The notes: generated from the sequence alone by a model not told the origin. DNA of 54,086 nucleotides from a bacterium F11 (GCA_002176905.1 MSYE01000011.1:1-54086), one strand, 5' to 3'; shown: positions 28,141 through 37,149, counted from the stretch's first letter. Program-made: numbers and translations.

Positions 28141-28764
28141 CTATCTTGAAACGAGGATTCCGGACCCGCCGTGTTGTTCCCAAAGAGAGACCATGTTGGA
28201 GGCCCCATCTATAAGTTGTCGTAGGGCAAAATACCGAGAACCACCCGGTCGAGACATTCCGTAAATCCTAAATTTGTTTTCCACTTCACCAACTTTAACT
28301 TCGAAATGGTAGGTAAATTCATCCAATATATCCATTTTGGGATCTGGGGCATCCTTAATATGAAAAATTCGTTGTCGTTGCAGATCTCTCCATAATGAAA
28401 GATAGGTGTCCTTATCCATTTTTTCTCTTTGACGAAGAGTGGGATGACGTCGGTTTCGTTTGGGATTGTGGATGGTTTTCAGTACAGATATTTTTCCGTT
28501 TTTACAGGAAAGGATAACACCAAAGGATTTGACATTGGTGAACCCTCCAAAAGCGTTATAGGAAAGATAAGAATCCTGAAGGATGGTTTTTTCTGAAACC
28601 TGAATAACTGGAATGGGTTCGTTTTCAGCGATTTTGGCCTTTTTTCCGAAGAATCCGGCGTGGTTGGGGGCTATGACGAGAAGTTGGACCCAAACCAAAA
28701 CAATTCCTTCTTTCAGAAGGCGAGACCAGGACGGAAAATTTATTCTTTTTCCTCGGAAATTCAT
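28141..28764 (-). CDS. Secreted or membrane-anchored protein of unknown function
   Basis: 207 residues. A basic N-terminus and a hydrophobic stretch at about 19-33 (ending A-P-N-H-A) suggest a signal peptide or anchor. The rest is a mixed alpha/beta domain with many basic residues, F-G-G-F near 72-75 and R-P-G-G-S-R-Y-F near 172-179. I do not recognise a family; the 'FGGF ... W-x-x-L ... Y-G-M' pattern is reminiscent of small conserved periplasmic proteins but not diagnostic. GAGGA nine bases before the ATG supports the start. It lies alone between the Fe-S operon and murC. Confidence 0.6.
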   Translation of the reverse strand: MNFRGKRINFPSWSRLLKEGIVLVWVQLLVIAPNHAGFFGKKAKIAENEPIPVIQVSEKTILQDSYLSYNAFGGFTNVKSFGVILSCKNGKISVLKTIHNPKRNRRHPTLRQREKMDKDTYLSLWRDLQRQRIFHIKDAPDPKMDILDEFTYHFEVKVGEVENKFRIYGMSRPGGSRYFALRQLIDGASNMVSLWEQHGGSGILVSR

Positions 28765-28967
28765 TGCCGTTTTCCTCGTTTATCCCTTATATTTTGGTCC
28801 TTATCGATCCAGTATCTATGTTGCAACAAACAAGCCAGTTAAGCGTTAGGTCTGTCCTTTGGTTCAGTGTTTGTCCAAATTTCGGATTTGTCGATGTGAC
28901 TCCTGTCTCATCGAAAATAACCTGTGAAATCAGGGGTGTTTTGATCCTTCATCGACGGAGGACAGAT

Positions 28968-28983
28968 TTTGTCATATGACAAA
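28968..28983. promoter_or_regulatory. Perfect 16-bp palindrome, operator-like
   Basis: TTTGTCATATGACAAA is fully self-complementary. It lies between divergent genes and could be a binding site for a dimeric regulator. No matching regulator can be named. Confidence 0.35.
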
Positions 28984-29004
28984 TTTGGTTATTAATTCCT
29001 TTCG

Positions 29005-29063
29005 CTCACGCATTCGCGATCGCATTCGACAATGAAATTCGATTCCGATCGCGAATGCGTGAG
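29005..29063. repeat. Long inverted repeat upstream of murC-murB
   Basis: Perfect 18-bp arms at 29005-29022 and 29046-29063 (CTCACGCATTCGCGATCG and its complement). Further pairing inside (A29024-T29044 and TCGA 29026-29029 with TCGA 29039-29042) leaves a nine-base loop. No T tract follows. Confidence 0.85.
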
Positions 29064-29109
29064 GGTGAGAGAATGTGAGGTGAGCAAATGGGCAGGGGTG
29101 GTATTGTAA

Positions 29110-29118
29110 TGCTATTAT
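29110..29118 (+). promoter_or_regulatory. Extended -10 element for murC-murB
   Basis: TG-C-TATTAT (TG 29110-29111, hexamer 29113-29118). Standard spacing puts the start on the A of the ATG at 29125. No Shine-Dalgarno. Confidence 0.6.
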
Positions 29119-29124
29119 GGGCCC

Positions 29125-31386
29125 ATGTTTAAAAATATCAAGCATATCCACTTCATTGGAATTGGTGGGAGTGGAATGAGCGGGATTGCAGAAGTTTTGA
29201 TCTCATTGGGATATTCCGTATCCGGAAGTGATTTGCAGAAAAGTCCCGTGGTAAAACGATTGGAGGATTTGGGTGCCAAGGTTTGGCAGGGTCATCAAGC
29301 TTCCCACATTGGGGACGCTGATGTGGTGGTAACATCAACCGCTGTTTCCGTCCAGAATCCTGAGGTGCGCGCTGCGAAAAAAGCGGGGATCCCTGTTATC
29401 CCCCGGATCGAGATGCTGGCTGAGTTGGCCCGATTAAAATACACCATTGCAGTTGCGGGTACACATGGAAAAACAACCACATCATCTCTCGTGGCCCAGG
29501 TCTTAAAAGAATGCGGTTTGGATCCCACCGTCATTGTTGGCGGAAGATTAAAGGCTGTTGGAACAGGGGGGGTTCTTGGCAAAGGGGATTATCTGGTGGC
29601 AGAGGCTGATGAGTCGGATGGTTCCTTCCTAAAGCTCTCTCCAACAATTGCCATTGTCACCAATATCGATGATGATCATCTTGACTACTACAAGACTTTT
29701 TCCAATTTGGAAAAAGCGTTTGCGGATTTTCTCGATCGCATTCCTTTCTATGGCGTGTCCCTCTTGTGTGGAGATGATCCAACCCTGCGGAAACTGATGC
29801 CCAGACTGAAACGTCGGTATGAAACCTATGGATTTGGAATAAATTGTGATTTGCGGGCTTCAAAAGTGGTAACAAATGCAGCCAATACCCAATTTGAGGT
29901 TCATTACAAAGCACAAAAATTGGGGACACTCCATCTCTCACTCGCAGGTCGCCATAACATATTAAATGCACTGGCTACGGTGGCTGTGGGATTAAATTTG
30001 AATTTGACTTTCCTTCAAATTGCCCGTGCCATCGAACAATTTGAAGGTGTCGGTCGTCGGATGGAATTAAAAGGTAATGTGGGGGGGGTTGTTATCCTTG
30101 ATGATTATGGACACCACCCAACAGAAATGCAAGCAACCATTGAAGCCATTCGTGAACGCTGGCCCAAGAGCCGTCTTCATGTTGTTTTTCAACCACATCG
30201 GTTTTCTCGAACCCAACAACTTTACAAACAGTTTGCTAAAGTTTTGAGACAACCGGATCACGTTTTCCTCATGCCGATCTACCCCGCAGGGGAAAAGCCC
30301 ATTAAAGGGATTTCTTCTCAGCTGATATCCAAATCAATGAAAAAGAAGAATTGGTCCTTTTGGAGTTTTAAAGATTCGGAAGACGATTTGGTCAATGGTT
30401 TAAAAACCGATGATGTCCTTCTCACTCTCGGTGCAGGGGATGTCTGGAAGGCAGGAGAAGATTTGGTGTTAAAGTCGCATTCCTTGGCTGCTGCTATTGC
30501 CCAGGCTCTCCCTTCAATTGGAAAAAGAATTAAAACCGAGGAACCCCTTTCACGGCATTGTACGTGGGGGATTGGAGGACCTGCCGAGGTTTTTGTTGAG
30601 GTTCATAATGTTGAGGAATTGCAGACCGTGGTTCAATTGGGGAATGAAAAGAATATCCCGATATTCCTTTTAGGTTGGGGTTCCAATATCCTACTTCCTG
30701 ATGAGGGTTTAAGAGGATGTGTGGTTCGATTAAAAGGGGAATTTGAAAACATCCAAATTAAGGGAACAACCGTTCAGGTTGGAGCGGGGGTTCATTTGCC
30801 AAAATTGGCCCGGGTCTGTGCCAATCAAAATTTGATGGGTGTTCATCCTCTCGCCGGTGTTCCTGGAACCGTGGGAGGGGCCCTCATGACCAATGCTGGA
30901 ACCAAAAAGGGATCCATCGGAGATGTTTTGGAAGAGGTAACTGTGATGGATTCTCGGGGACAACTCAAATCGATCCCCCGCGATCAGATTCAGCTGGAAT
31001 ATCGCTCCAGTAGTTTAGAAGGACAATGGGTTATTTCGGCCAAGTTTAATTTAAAGTCAGTAAAAAATGGAGATGCGTGGAAGGGAATCAAGGAAGAATT
31101 GGAATACCGGCAAAAAACACAACCTCTTGGGACGAAAAACGTGGGATCTGTATTTCGAAATCCTCCTGGTGATTATGCCGCAAGACTCATTGAGTCGGTT
31201 GGATTAAAAGGAAAGCAAATTGGCCAACTCCGATTCTCTCCCAAACATGCCAATTTTATTGAAAATCTGGGAAGAGGAACCGCAAAAGAGGCAGGTAACC
31301 TCATTCGGATGGCACAACGATTGGTGAAAAGAAAGTTTAACATTGATCTAGAACCAGAAGTGAAAATAATAAATTCGAAGTTGTAA
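29125..31386 (+). CDS. murC-murB: MurC-MurB fusion: UDP-MurNAc--L-Ala ligase and UDP-MurNAc dehydrogenase
   Basis: 753 residues in one open frame. N-terminal MurC (about 1-460): G-I-G-G-S-G-M-S-G, P-loop G-T-H-G-K-T-T at 112-118, and D-D-Y-G-H-H-P-T-E near 330. C-terminal MurB (about 465-753): FAD-binding G-W-G-S-N near 518, P-G-T-V-G-G-A-L near 580, Y-R-S-S near 630, the catalytic Ser in N-V-G-S-V-F-R-N-P near 673, and L-E-P-E-V near 747. It joins two sequential cytoplasmic steps, UDP-GlcNAc-enolpyruvate reduction and L-Ala addition, though in reversed order along the chain. ddl and ftsQAZ follow. Confidence 0.96.
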   Translation: MFKNIKHIHFIGIGGSGMSGIAEVLISLGYSVSGSDLQKSPVVKRLEDLGAKVWQGHQASHIGDADVVVTSTAVSVQNPEVRAAKKAGIPVIPRIEMLAELARLKYTIAVAGTHGKTTTSSLVAQVLKECGLDPTVIVGGRLKAVGTGGVLGKGDYLVAEADESDGSFLKLSPTIAIVTNIDDDHLDYYKTFSNLEKAFADFLDRIPFYGVSLLCGDDPTLRKLMPRLKRRYETYGFGINCDLRASKVVTNAANTQFEVHYKAQKLGTLHLSLAGRHNILNALATVAVGLNLNLTFLQIARAIEQFEGVGRRMELKGNVGGVVILDDYGHHPTEMQATIEAIRERWPKSRLHVVFQPHRFSRTQQLYKQFAKVLRQPDHVFLMPIYPAGEKPIKGISSQLISKSMKKKNWSFWSFKDSEDDLVNGLKTDDVLLTLGAGDVWKAGEDLVLKSHSLAAAIAQALPSIGKRIKTEEPLSRHCTWGIGGPAEVFVEVHNVEELQTVVQLGNEKNIPIFLLGWGSNILLPDEGLRGCVVRLKGEFENIQIKGTTVQVGAGVHLPKLARVCANQNLMGVHPLAGVPGTVGGALMTNAGTKKGSIGDVLEEVTVMDSRGQLKSIPRDQIQLEYRSSSLEGQWVISAKFNLKSVKNGDAWKGIKEELEYRQKTQPLGTKNVGSVFRNPPGDYAARLIESVGLKGKQIGQLRFSPKHANFIENLGRGTAKEAGNLIRMAQRLVKRKFNIDLEPEVKIINSKL

Positions 31387-31398
31387 CCTCTTCTTTGC

Positions 31399-32382
31399 AT
31401 GCGAGGTGTTATCGTTAAGAATATTCTACGTTGGCTTGGGCGCCGACGCGTGGCTGTTCTCAAGGGAGGGTGGTCGCGGGAGCGCGCCATATCATTGAAA
31501 ACCGGCCAAGCTGTTGAGCAAGCCTTTCGGCGCTTGGGTGTTCGTTTTGCCTCTATTGATGTCCAAGGAAATATTGAAGAGGTTCTCAAAAAGAAAAATC
31601 CCCATTTTGCTTTTCTCTGCCTTCATGGGACCTTTGGTGAAGATGGACAGGTACAAAATCTCCTTGATCGATTAAAGATTCTTTATAACGGATCAGGAGC
31701 CCTTGCCAGTTCGCTGGCCATGAACAAAGCCTCATCAAAAGCACTGTTACAGGAAATTGGTGTTCCTACGCCTCCGTGGGTTCTTGTTTCCAAGAATTGG
31801 TTTCTTGAGAATTCGATGCAAGCCTCCAAAGAAGCCAGGCGGCTTCTTGCAAAAGGCCCTGTTTTTATTAAGCCAGTTGATCAGGGATCCGCCATTGGAG
31901 TGACCCAGGTAACCCGACCCCATCAATTGTCACAGGCTTTAACAACTTGTTTTTCCGTCTCGGACCAAGCGCTTGTTGAAGGGTTCATTAAGGGACGAGA
32001 GTTAACGGTGGGAATTTTGGGATCGAATCCTCTTCCGGTTGTTGAAATCGTTCCTGAACACTCCTTTTACGATTATCATTCCAAATACGCCAAAGGTGGA
32101 TCACGACACTTGGTTCCAGCACATCTCTCCGTTCGATCCGCCCGATTGGCTCAAAAATTGGCCTTAAAAACTTTTCGGGGATTGGGGTGCTCTGCCTATG
32201 GCCGGGTGGATATCATGATGAGACCAAATGGCCAGATGATGGTTCTTGAGATGAATACCCTGCCCGGATTAACCAAGGTTTCTCTTTTGCCTGATGCCGC
32301 AAGAGCCAGTGGTATTCCATTTGATGAATTGGTTCTCCGTATTGTTGCTCATTCGGTTGATTCAATAAAAGGATTCCGGTGA
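31399..32382 (+). CDS. ddl: D-alanine--D-alanine ligase
   Basis: 327 residues. ATP-grasp ligase making the D-Ala-D-Ala end of the peptidoglycan stem. H-G-T-F-G-E-D-G-Q near 75, the K-P-x-x-x-G-S-A-I-G-V stretch near 160, Y-H-S-K-Y-A near 225 and the metal-binding E-M-N-T-L-P-G-L near 285. It starts 12 bases after murC-murB and overlaps ftsQ by four bases (GTGA), so it is inside the division operon. Confidence 0.95.
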   Translation: MRGVIVKNILRWLGRRRVAVLKGGWSRERAISLKTGQAVEQAFRRLGVRFASIDVQGNIEEVLKKKNPHFAFLCLHGTFGEDGQVQNLLDRLKILYNGSGALASSLAMNKASSKALLQEIGVPTPPWVLVSKNWFLENSMQASKEARRLLAKGPVFIKPVDQGSAIGVTQVTRPHQLSQALTTCFSVSDQALVEGFIKGRELTVGILGSNPLPVVEIVPEHSFYDYHSKYAKGGSRHLVPAHLSVRSARLAQKLALKTFRGLGCSAYGRVDIMMRPNGQMMVLEMNTLPGLTKVSLLPDAARASGIPFDELVLRIVAHSVDSIKGFR

Positions 32383-33215
32383 AAGTATCCAATCGCTACA
32401 AAAGAAAAAAAAGGCCCCAGCGCGTTCGATTCCGACGACGTTATGCCAGTTCGCTTCTTTGGCGAACGATAAAAACCACATGGACCATTACAAAATTTGT
32501 GGTTTTTGGAGCTCTGCTTTTTGGAGGGGGGCTATGGTTGGGACGATTTTGGCACTCAAGCCCTCTTCTTAAAGTTCAACATGTTTTTTTTAAAGGAGAT
32601 CTTCCGAAGGGACTTGCCGATTTTCTTTCTCTTCATTCTGGTCAGAACATTTTTCTTGTGCCAACCGGTCGCCTGGAAAAGAACGCACTGGTCCATTTTC
32701 CTGCCCTGAAAAAAATAAATATTGCCCGTAAAAAGGATCGGTCCATTCATGTGACGGGTTTTTACCGAACCCCATTGGCCTATCTTCCAGATGGATCAGA
32801 AAAACGGGCCATTGATGAAAACGGAGTGATTTTTCCTATTCATTCTGACATGAAATCTCCTGAACATCTTCCCTCCTTTTCTGGTTTGGTATCAGATTTG
32901 GAACGAAAAAGAATGGCAGGGGCGCTTGATGTAATAAAAAAGAACCGCGGTGAATTTTACAAGCAACTCAAAGAGATAAAAACTGATAAAATGGGTCAGG
33001 TTAAAATCACGCTTATCGACGACATTGTAATATACTGGGGTAAATTTGTTTCCCAATCGGTTCTTTTAAAGTCGAAGCGGATTGATGCAACATTAAAACG
33101 GTTTCGGCCTATAATAAAAAATGCATCTATGCGTTTTGTTTTGGATAACCGAATTGTGTTGGATGAAAATTTTGTTTTACGTAAGAATGAAAAAGTGGTT
33201 TTTAATGCTCGTTAG
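32379..33215 (+). CDS. ftsQ: Cell division protein FtsQ/DivIB
   Basis: 278 residues. Very basic cytoplasmic N-terminus (about 1-30), one membrane segment about 35-55, then an extracytoplasmic POTRA domain (V-x-x-V-F-F-K-G near 70) and the beta domain typical of FtsQ. Start GTG at 32379 overlapping the ddl stop. It links early and late divisome proteins. Identification rests on layout and position between ddl and ftsA, since FtsQ sequence is poorly conserved. Confidence 0.9.
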   Translation: MKVSNRYKRKKRPQRVRFRRRYASSLLWRTIKTTWTITKFVVFGALLFGGGLWLGRFWHSSPLLKVQHVFFKGDLPKGLADFLSLHSGQNIFLVPTGRLEKNALVHFPALKKINIARKKDRSIHVTGFYRTPLAYLPDGSEKRAIDENGVIFPIHSDMKSPEHLPSFSGLVSDLERKRMAGALDVIKKNRGEFYKQLKEIKTDKMGQVKITLIDDIVIYWGKFVSQSVLLKSKRIDATLKRFRPIIKNASMRFVLDNRIVLDENFVLRKNEKVVFNAR

Positions 33216-33226
33216 AGGGGGATACC

Positions 33227-34504
33227 TTGTCAAAACCTGAACTTGTCGCTGGACTTGACGTGGGAAGTGGACAGATTGTATGTGCAATTGGTCGTCGCCA
33301 TCCTGATCAAGATCACGTGGAGGTCATCGCTGTTACCCGTCAGAATTGTCGCGGATTGAAAGGCGGCGTTGTTATCAATATTGATGAAACCGCGTTGGCC
33401 ATCGGACGGGCTGTTGAGGCGGCTGAAGAAATGGCAAAAGAAACCGTTCGGGAAATGATTATTGGTGTTCGGGGTTCCCATATCCAAACCTTTAATCATC
33501 ATGGTGCCATCAATATTGCTCGAACCGATAAGGAAATCACCACAGATGATGTTGAACAGGTCATTGAATCGACCAAAGCCGTTCCCATCTCCACAGATCG
33601 TGAAATCATTCATGTTATCCCGCAAGATTTTGTTCTCGACCGTCAACAGGGGGTCCCCAACCCGGTAGGAATGGAGGGATCCTTGTTGGAAGTCGAAGTT
33701 CATATTGTGACTGCGGGAACCAGCCATCTCAATAATATCTGGCGTTCCATTAACAATGCTGGATTTGCCATTCGAGAGCCCATTTATGGCCTTTTGGCTG
33801 TGGGGGATGTTGTTGTGACCCAAGAAGAAAAAGATTTGGGATGCGTCTTGGTGGATTTGGGTGGTGCCACAACCGGGTTGGCCATCTATATCGATGGTGG
33901 AGTCAAGCACACCAAGGAACTTCCCGTGGGAACCGATGCCATAACCAATGATTTGGCACATGCCTTGAGAACCTCTTTTTCGCAAGCCAAAATTGTGAAA
34001 GAGCGATATGGCGCGGCTGTTCGACCGTCACGAAAGAAAGTTTTGGTAACTGGTCAAGGCCACGAAGAAACCATTGACCCAGAAGAAGATGTGACTTATA
34101 CCAGCGTGGATGGACGCACCCAAAAACAGGTTTCTCGAAATACCCTATTTGAATTCATCGCTCCTCGGGTTGAAGAAATCTTTACCCTCATTCAAAGTGA
34201 GGTTGAAAGTTCCGGAATGGCAGAGCGTGTGGTGGCTGGGGGGGCCATTTTAACGGGAGGTGGATCGATGATGCCCGGAATGGTTCAAGCCTCTGAAAAA
34301 ATATTGGAACTTCCCTCTCGCCATGGGCTTCCCCAGAATATAACAGGCCTTCCCGAAATCGTTTCCCATCCCACGTATGCAACAGCGGTTGGCCTTCTTA
34401 ATTATCATTCTCTTGGAGAATGGTCAGGTTCCCAACGCGCCATTCGCCGCAGCGGCGGATCCATTTTTCAACAAATACGAGGATTCTTCTCGGATTTGTT
34501 CTAA
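33227..34504 (+). CDS. ftsA: Cell division protein FtsA
   Basis: 425 residues. Actin-like ATPase that anchors FtsZ at the membrane. A-G-L-D-V-G-S-G at 8-15 (phosphate 1), L-V-D-L-G-G-A-T-T near 206 (phosphate 2) and L-T-G-G-G-S near 343. The C-terminal amphipathic helix is I-F-Q-Q-I-R-G-F-F-S-D-L-F. TTG start with GAGGGGG five bases upstream. Located between ftsQ and ftsZ as in most bacteria. Confidence 0.97.
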   Translation: MSKPELVAGLDVGSGQIVCAIGRRHPDQDHVEVIAVTRQNCRGLKGGVVINIDETALAIGRAVEAAEEMAKETVREMIIGVRGSHIQTFNHHGAINIARTDKEITTDDVEQVIESTKAVPISTDREIIHVIPQDFVLDRQQGVPNPVGMEGSLLEVEVHIVTAGTSHLNNIWRSINNAGFAIREPIYGLLAVGDVVVTQEEKDLGCVLVDLGGATTGLAIYIDGGVKHTKELPVGTDAITNDLAHALRTSFSQAKIVKERYGAAVRPSRKKVLVTGQGHEETIDPEEDVTYTSVDGRTQKQVSRNTLFEFIAPRVEEIFTLIQSEVESSGMAERVVAGGAILTGGGSMMPGMVQASEKILELPSRHGLPQNITGLPEIVSHPTYATAVGLLNYHSLGEWSGSQRAIRRSGGSIFQQIRGFFSDLF

Positions 34505-34533
34505 TTCTCGATAGGATGGATGAGGTTAAATAA

Positions 34534-35658
34534 ATGACACGAATTAAATTCACTGATGATTTTAAAGAGCAACCGGCGATTATTCGCGTAATGGGGCTGG
34601 GGGGCGCTGGAGGGAATGCTGTTAATCGGATGATCGAGGCCGATGTGTCCCAAGTGGAATACTATGCTGCCAACACCGATGCCCAGGCTCTGCGACGACA
34701 TTTGGCCCCTGTTCGTATTCAGATGGGAGAAAGTTTAACCAAAGGGCTCGGTGTAGGGGGAAATCCCACCCTTGGTCGGCAAGCTGCCGAGGAATCAGAA
34801 CATCGTTTGCAAGAGGTTCTTTCTGGTGCTGATATGGTCTTTTTGACGGCAGGAATGGGAGGGGGAACCGGAACCGGTTCAGCCCCCATCGTTGCCAAAA
34901 TTGCCAAAAATCTGAAACCAACACCCCTGGTTGTGGCGGTTGTAACCCGGCCCTTTCAATTTGAAGGATTGGTCCGAACCCAACAAGCCAATCGGGGAAT
35001 CGATGAACTCAGGCCTTTTGTCGATACCTTGTTGGTGATCCCCAATGACCGGCTTTTTGAAATTATAGATGAGAAAACCCCGACACTCGAAGCTTACCGT
35101 GTGGCCGACGATGTGCTCCGGCAAGCCATGCAAGCCATCTCCGATGTCATCACCACGCATGGTTTGGTGAATGTTGATTTTGCTGATGTGAAAAGCATCA
35201 TGACCAATTCTGGAGAGGCCCTCATGGGGATGGGAACGGGGCTTGGTGGCGACCGTGCTGTTACCGCGGCCCGTCAAGCTGTTGAGTCACCGCTACTCGA
35301 AAATATTTCCATTGATGGTGCCAAGGGTGTCCTGGTTAATATTACGGGTAATAAGAACGTGACGATGTTTGAAGTTCGGGAAGTGATGGATTTTATTGGC
35401 GCTTCGACTTCTCCCCAGGCCCACGTTTTCTATGGACAAGTATTTGATGAATCTCTTGAAGACAAACTTAAGGTGACCGTCATGGCCACCGGTTTTCCCA
35501 CCAAGACCATTAAGAAAGGCTTGGAGGTGGGAACCACCCAAAAGAAAGAACCGGCGCTATCTGGAGTCCCAGGCAATCCATCCTCCCAAAAATCATTGAT
35601 AGATGAGGATTTGCGCCGTCCTGCTTATCTGCGTTTGCGAAACCGCAAGTTAAAATAG
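34534..35658 (+). CDS. ftsZ: Cell division GTPase FtsZ
   Basis: 374 residues. Tubulin-like GTPase forming the Z ring. G-L-G-G-A-G-G-N-A-V-N near 23, and the signature G-G-G-T-G-T-G near 110. The C-terminal tail ends R-R-P-A-Y-L-R, the usual FtsA-binding peptide, followed by a short basic extension. GAGG ten bases before the ATG. Closes the mur-fts operon; no terminator hairpin with a good T tract follows. Confidence 0.98.
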   Translation: MTRIKFTDDFKEQPAIIRVMGLGGAGGNAVNRMIEADVSQVEYYAANTDAQALRRHLAPVRIQMGESLTKGLGVGGNPTLGRQAAEESEHRLQEVLSGADMVFLTAGMGGGTGTGSAPIVAKIAKNLKPTPLVVAVVTRPFQFEGLVRTQQANRGIDELRPFVDTLLVIPNDRLFEIIDEKTPTLEAYRVADDVLRQAMQAISDVITTHGLVNVDFADVKSIMTNSGEALMGMGTGLGGDRAVTAARQAVESPLLENISIDGAKGVLVNITGNKNVTMFEVREVMDFIGASTSPQAHVFYGQVFDESLEDKLKVTVMATGFPTKTIKKGLEVGTTQKKEPALSGVPGNPSSQKSLIDEDLRRPAYLRLRNRKLK

Positions 35659-35683
35659 CCCAAAAAAATAGAATAAATAGTTG

Positions 35684-35712
35684 TTGAAGAAAGGGAAGTT
35701 CCCTTTTAGACT
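35684..35712 (+). promoter_or_regulatory. pilT promoter with a palindrome filling the spacer
   Basis: TTGAAG (35684-35689), 17-base spacer, TAGACT (35707-35712). The spacer (35690-35706) is exactly the palindrome AAAGGGAA-G-TTCCCTTT. The predicted start near 35719 lies three bases before the pilT ATG. Confidence 0.55.
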
Positions 35713-35721
35713 TTATATCGT

Positions 35722-37149
35722 ATGGACGCGCCAAATTCGCCAAATCCCAAAGATCCGGCTGAGCAATCACAACCCTCATCTATGTCAGAACAGGAGGGTG
35801 AAGAGAATTCAGAGGATCAATCACCCAAAGAGAACGAATCAACAAATGGACCGGAGAATGTGATCCACCCGGATCCTGCCCCTCCTTCGAAAAAGAAATC
35901 TCCGAAAATATCAAAGGATTTTATTTCAACTCTTTCTGGTGAGATGTCTGATGTGCCTGATATTTCTTCCCTTCAAGATCAGGATAAAGGAGAAGAGGCT
36001 GCTAAGGGGCCCTCTAGAGCTGAAAGAAAGAATCCTCTCAGTTCGTTGCCTTTGGAAAAGGTTGATGAATTGGTTCATCGGTGGCTCCGGAAAATGGTTG
36101 AAAGAAGGGCGTCTGATCTTCATATTCGCGTCGGGACTCCTGTTATTTATCGCATTGACGGCCATCTGAAATCGGAAGATCGGATTCCACTGCCACCGGA
36201 AATTGTAAGAGAAGCGCTTTACTTAATGCTCCATCCACGTCAGCGAAAAATCTTTGAGGCCAAACATGAAGTTGATTTTTCTTATGCGATTCCCGACTAT
36301 GGTCGATTTCGTGGCAATGCCTTTCAACAAAGAGGATCTGTTGCTGTTGTCTTGAGACAGATACCAACAAAGATACCGAGCTTTTCTCAACTTCAACTTC
36401 CCAAAGTGATGGAAAAGTTTTGTCAGCTTTCAAATGGCTTGGTCCTGGTTTGTGGTCCAACTGGTAGTGGAAAATCAACAACCTTGGCGGCGGGAATAGA
36501 ATATATCAATCTTGATCGCTCGGAGCACATCGTTACAGTAGAAGATCCGATTGAGTTTCTTTATCGGGATAAGAAATCCATTATTAGCCAAAGAGAGTTG
36601 GGGTCTGATACTGTCAGCTTTCAGGAAGCTCTTAAACACGTCCTTCGTCAGGATCCCGATGTTGTTCTCCTTGGTGAAATGAGAGATTTAGAGACAACAT
36701 CTACTGCCATTACCGCGGCCCAAACAGGTCATTTGGTATTTTCCACTCTCCATACGACCGATGCGGTACAAACCATCAACCGTATTGTAGACCTGTATCC
36801 TCCTCATCAACAACATCAGGTTCGCTTGCAAATATCGGATGTGTTGAAAGGTGTTATTTGTCAAAAGCTAATTCCCCACTCAAAAGGTGTCGGACGTGTC
36901 CCAAGTTGTGAAGTGTTGGTTGTTACCGCCCTCGTAAAGAAAGCCATTGCAGAAAACCAGATGCAAGACGTCTCAGACGCCATCCGACAAGGAAAATATT
37001 ATGGCATGCAGACCTTCCATCAGGCTCTTCTTTTGCTCTACAAAGAGGGGAAAATAAAGCTGGAAGATGCACTCGACGCTGCCAGCAATCCCGAAGAGCT
37101 AATGATGGCTATTCGCGGTATCACAGCGGGTACAGAAGGGGTTGGGTAG
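35722..37149 (+). CDS. pilT: PilT-like type IV pilus retraction ATPase with long N-terminal extension
   Basis: 475 residues; PilT is normally about 345-370. Residues 1-108 are an acidic, Pro/Ser/Glu-rich disordered extension. Then the PilT N-domain (D-L-H-I-R-V-G near 133), Walker A G-P-T-G-S-G-K-S-T near 248, the Asp box near 275 (V-E-D-P-I-E-F), Walker B L-L-G-E-M-R-D near 312, and H-T-T-D-A near 340. The extension could be a regulatory or partner-binding tail. No other pilus gene is present; it sits directly downstream of ftsZ with its own promoter. Confidence 0.92.
   Translation: MDAPNSPNPKDPAEQSQPSSMSEQEGEENSEDQSPKENESTNGPENVIHPDPAPPSKKKSPKISKDFISTLSGEMSDVPDISSLQDQDKGEEAAKGPSRAERKNPLSSLPLEKVDELVHRWLRKMVERRASDLHIRVGTPVIYRIDGHLKSEDRIPLPPEIVREALYLMLHPRQRKIFEAKHEVDFSYAIPDYGRFRGNAFQQRGSVAVVLRQIPTKIPSFSQLQLPKVMEKFCQLSNGLVLVCGPTGSGKSTTLAAGIEYINLDRSEHIVTVEDPIEFLYRDKKSIISQRELGSDTVSFQEALKHVLRQDPDVVLLGEMRDLETTSTAITAAQTGHLVFSTLHTTDAVQTINRIVDLYPPHQQHQVRLQISDVLKGVICQKLIPHSKGVGRVPSCEVLVVTALVKKAIAENQMQDVSDAIRQGKYYGMQTFHQALLLLYKEGKIKLEDALDAASNPEELMMAIRGITAGTEGVG

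Larger units (their letters stand above)
28765..29124. other. 360-base divergent intergenic region before murC-murB
   Basis: No gene seen. It holds an 8-bp outer inverted pair (TCTGTCCT 28851-28858 with AGGACAGA 28959-28966), a 16-bp palindrome (28968-28983), a large inverted repeat (29005-29063) and the murC -10 element (29113-29118). Confidence 0.7.

Noticed and set aside
29125..31386. MurC-MurB fusion as a sequencing artefact
   Set aside because: The frame is continuous through a plausible linker, and neither domain shows a break; kept as a real fusion.
33230..33985. Open minus-strand frame of 251 codons inside ftsA
   Set aside because: It is fully antisense to a conserved gene, has no family features, and reflects codon bias of ftsA.
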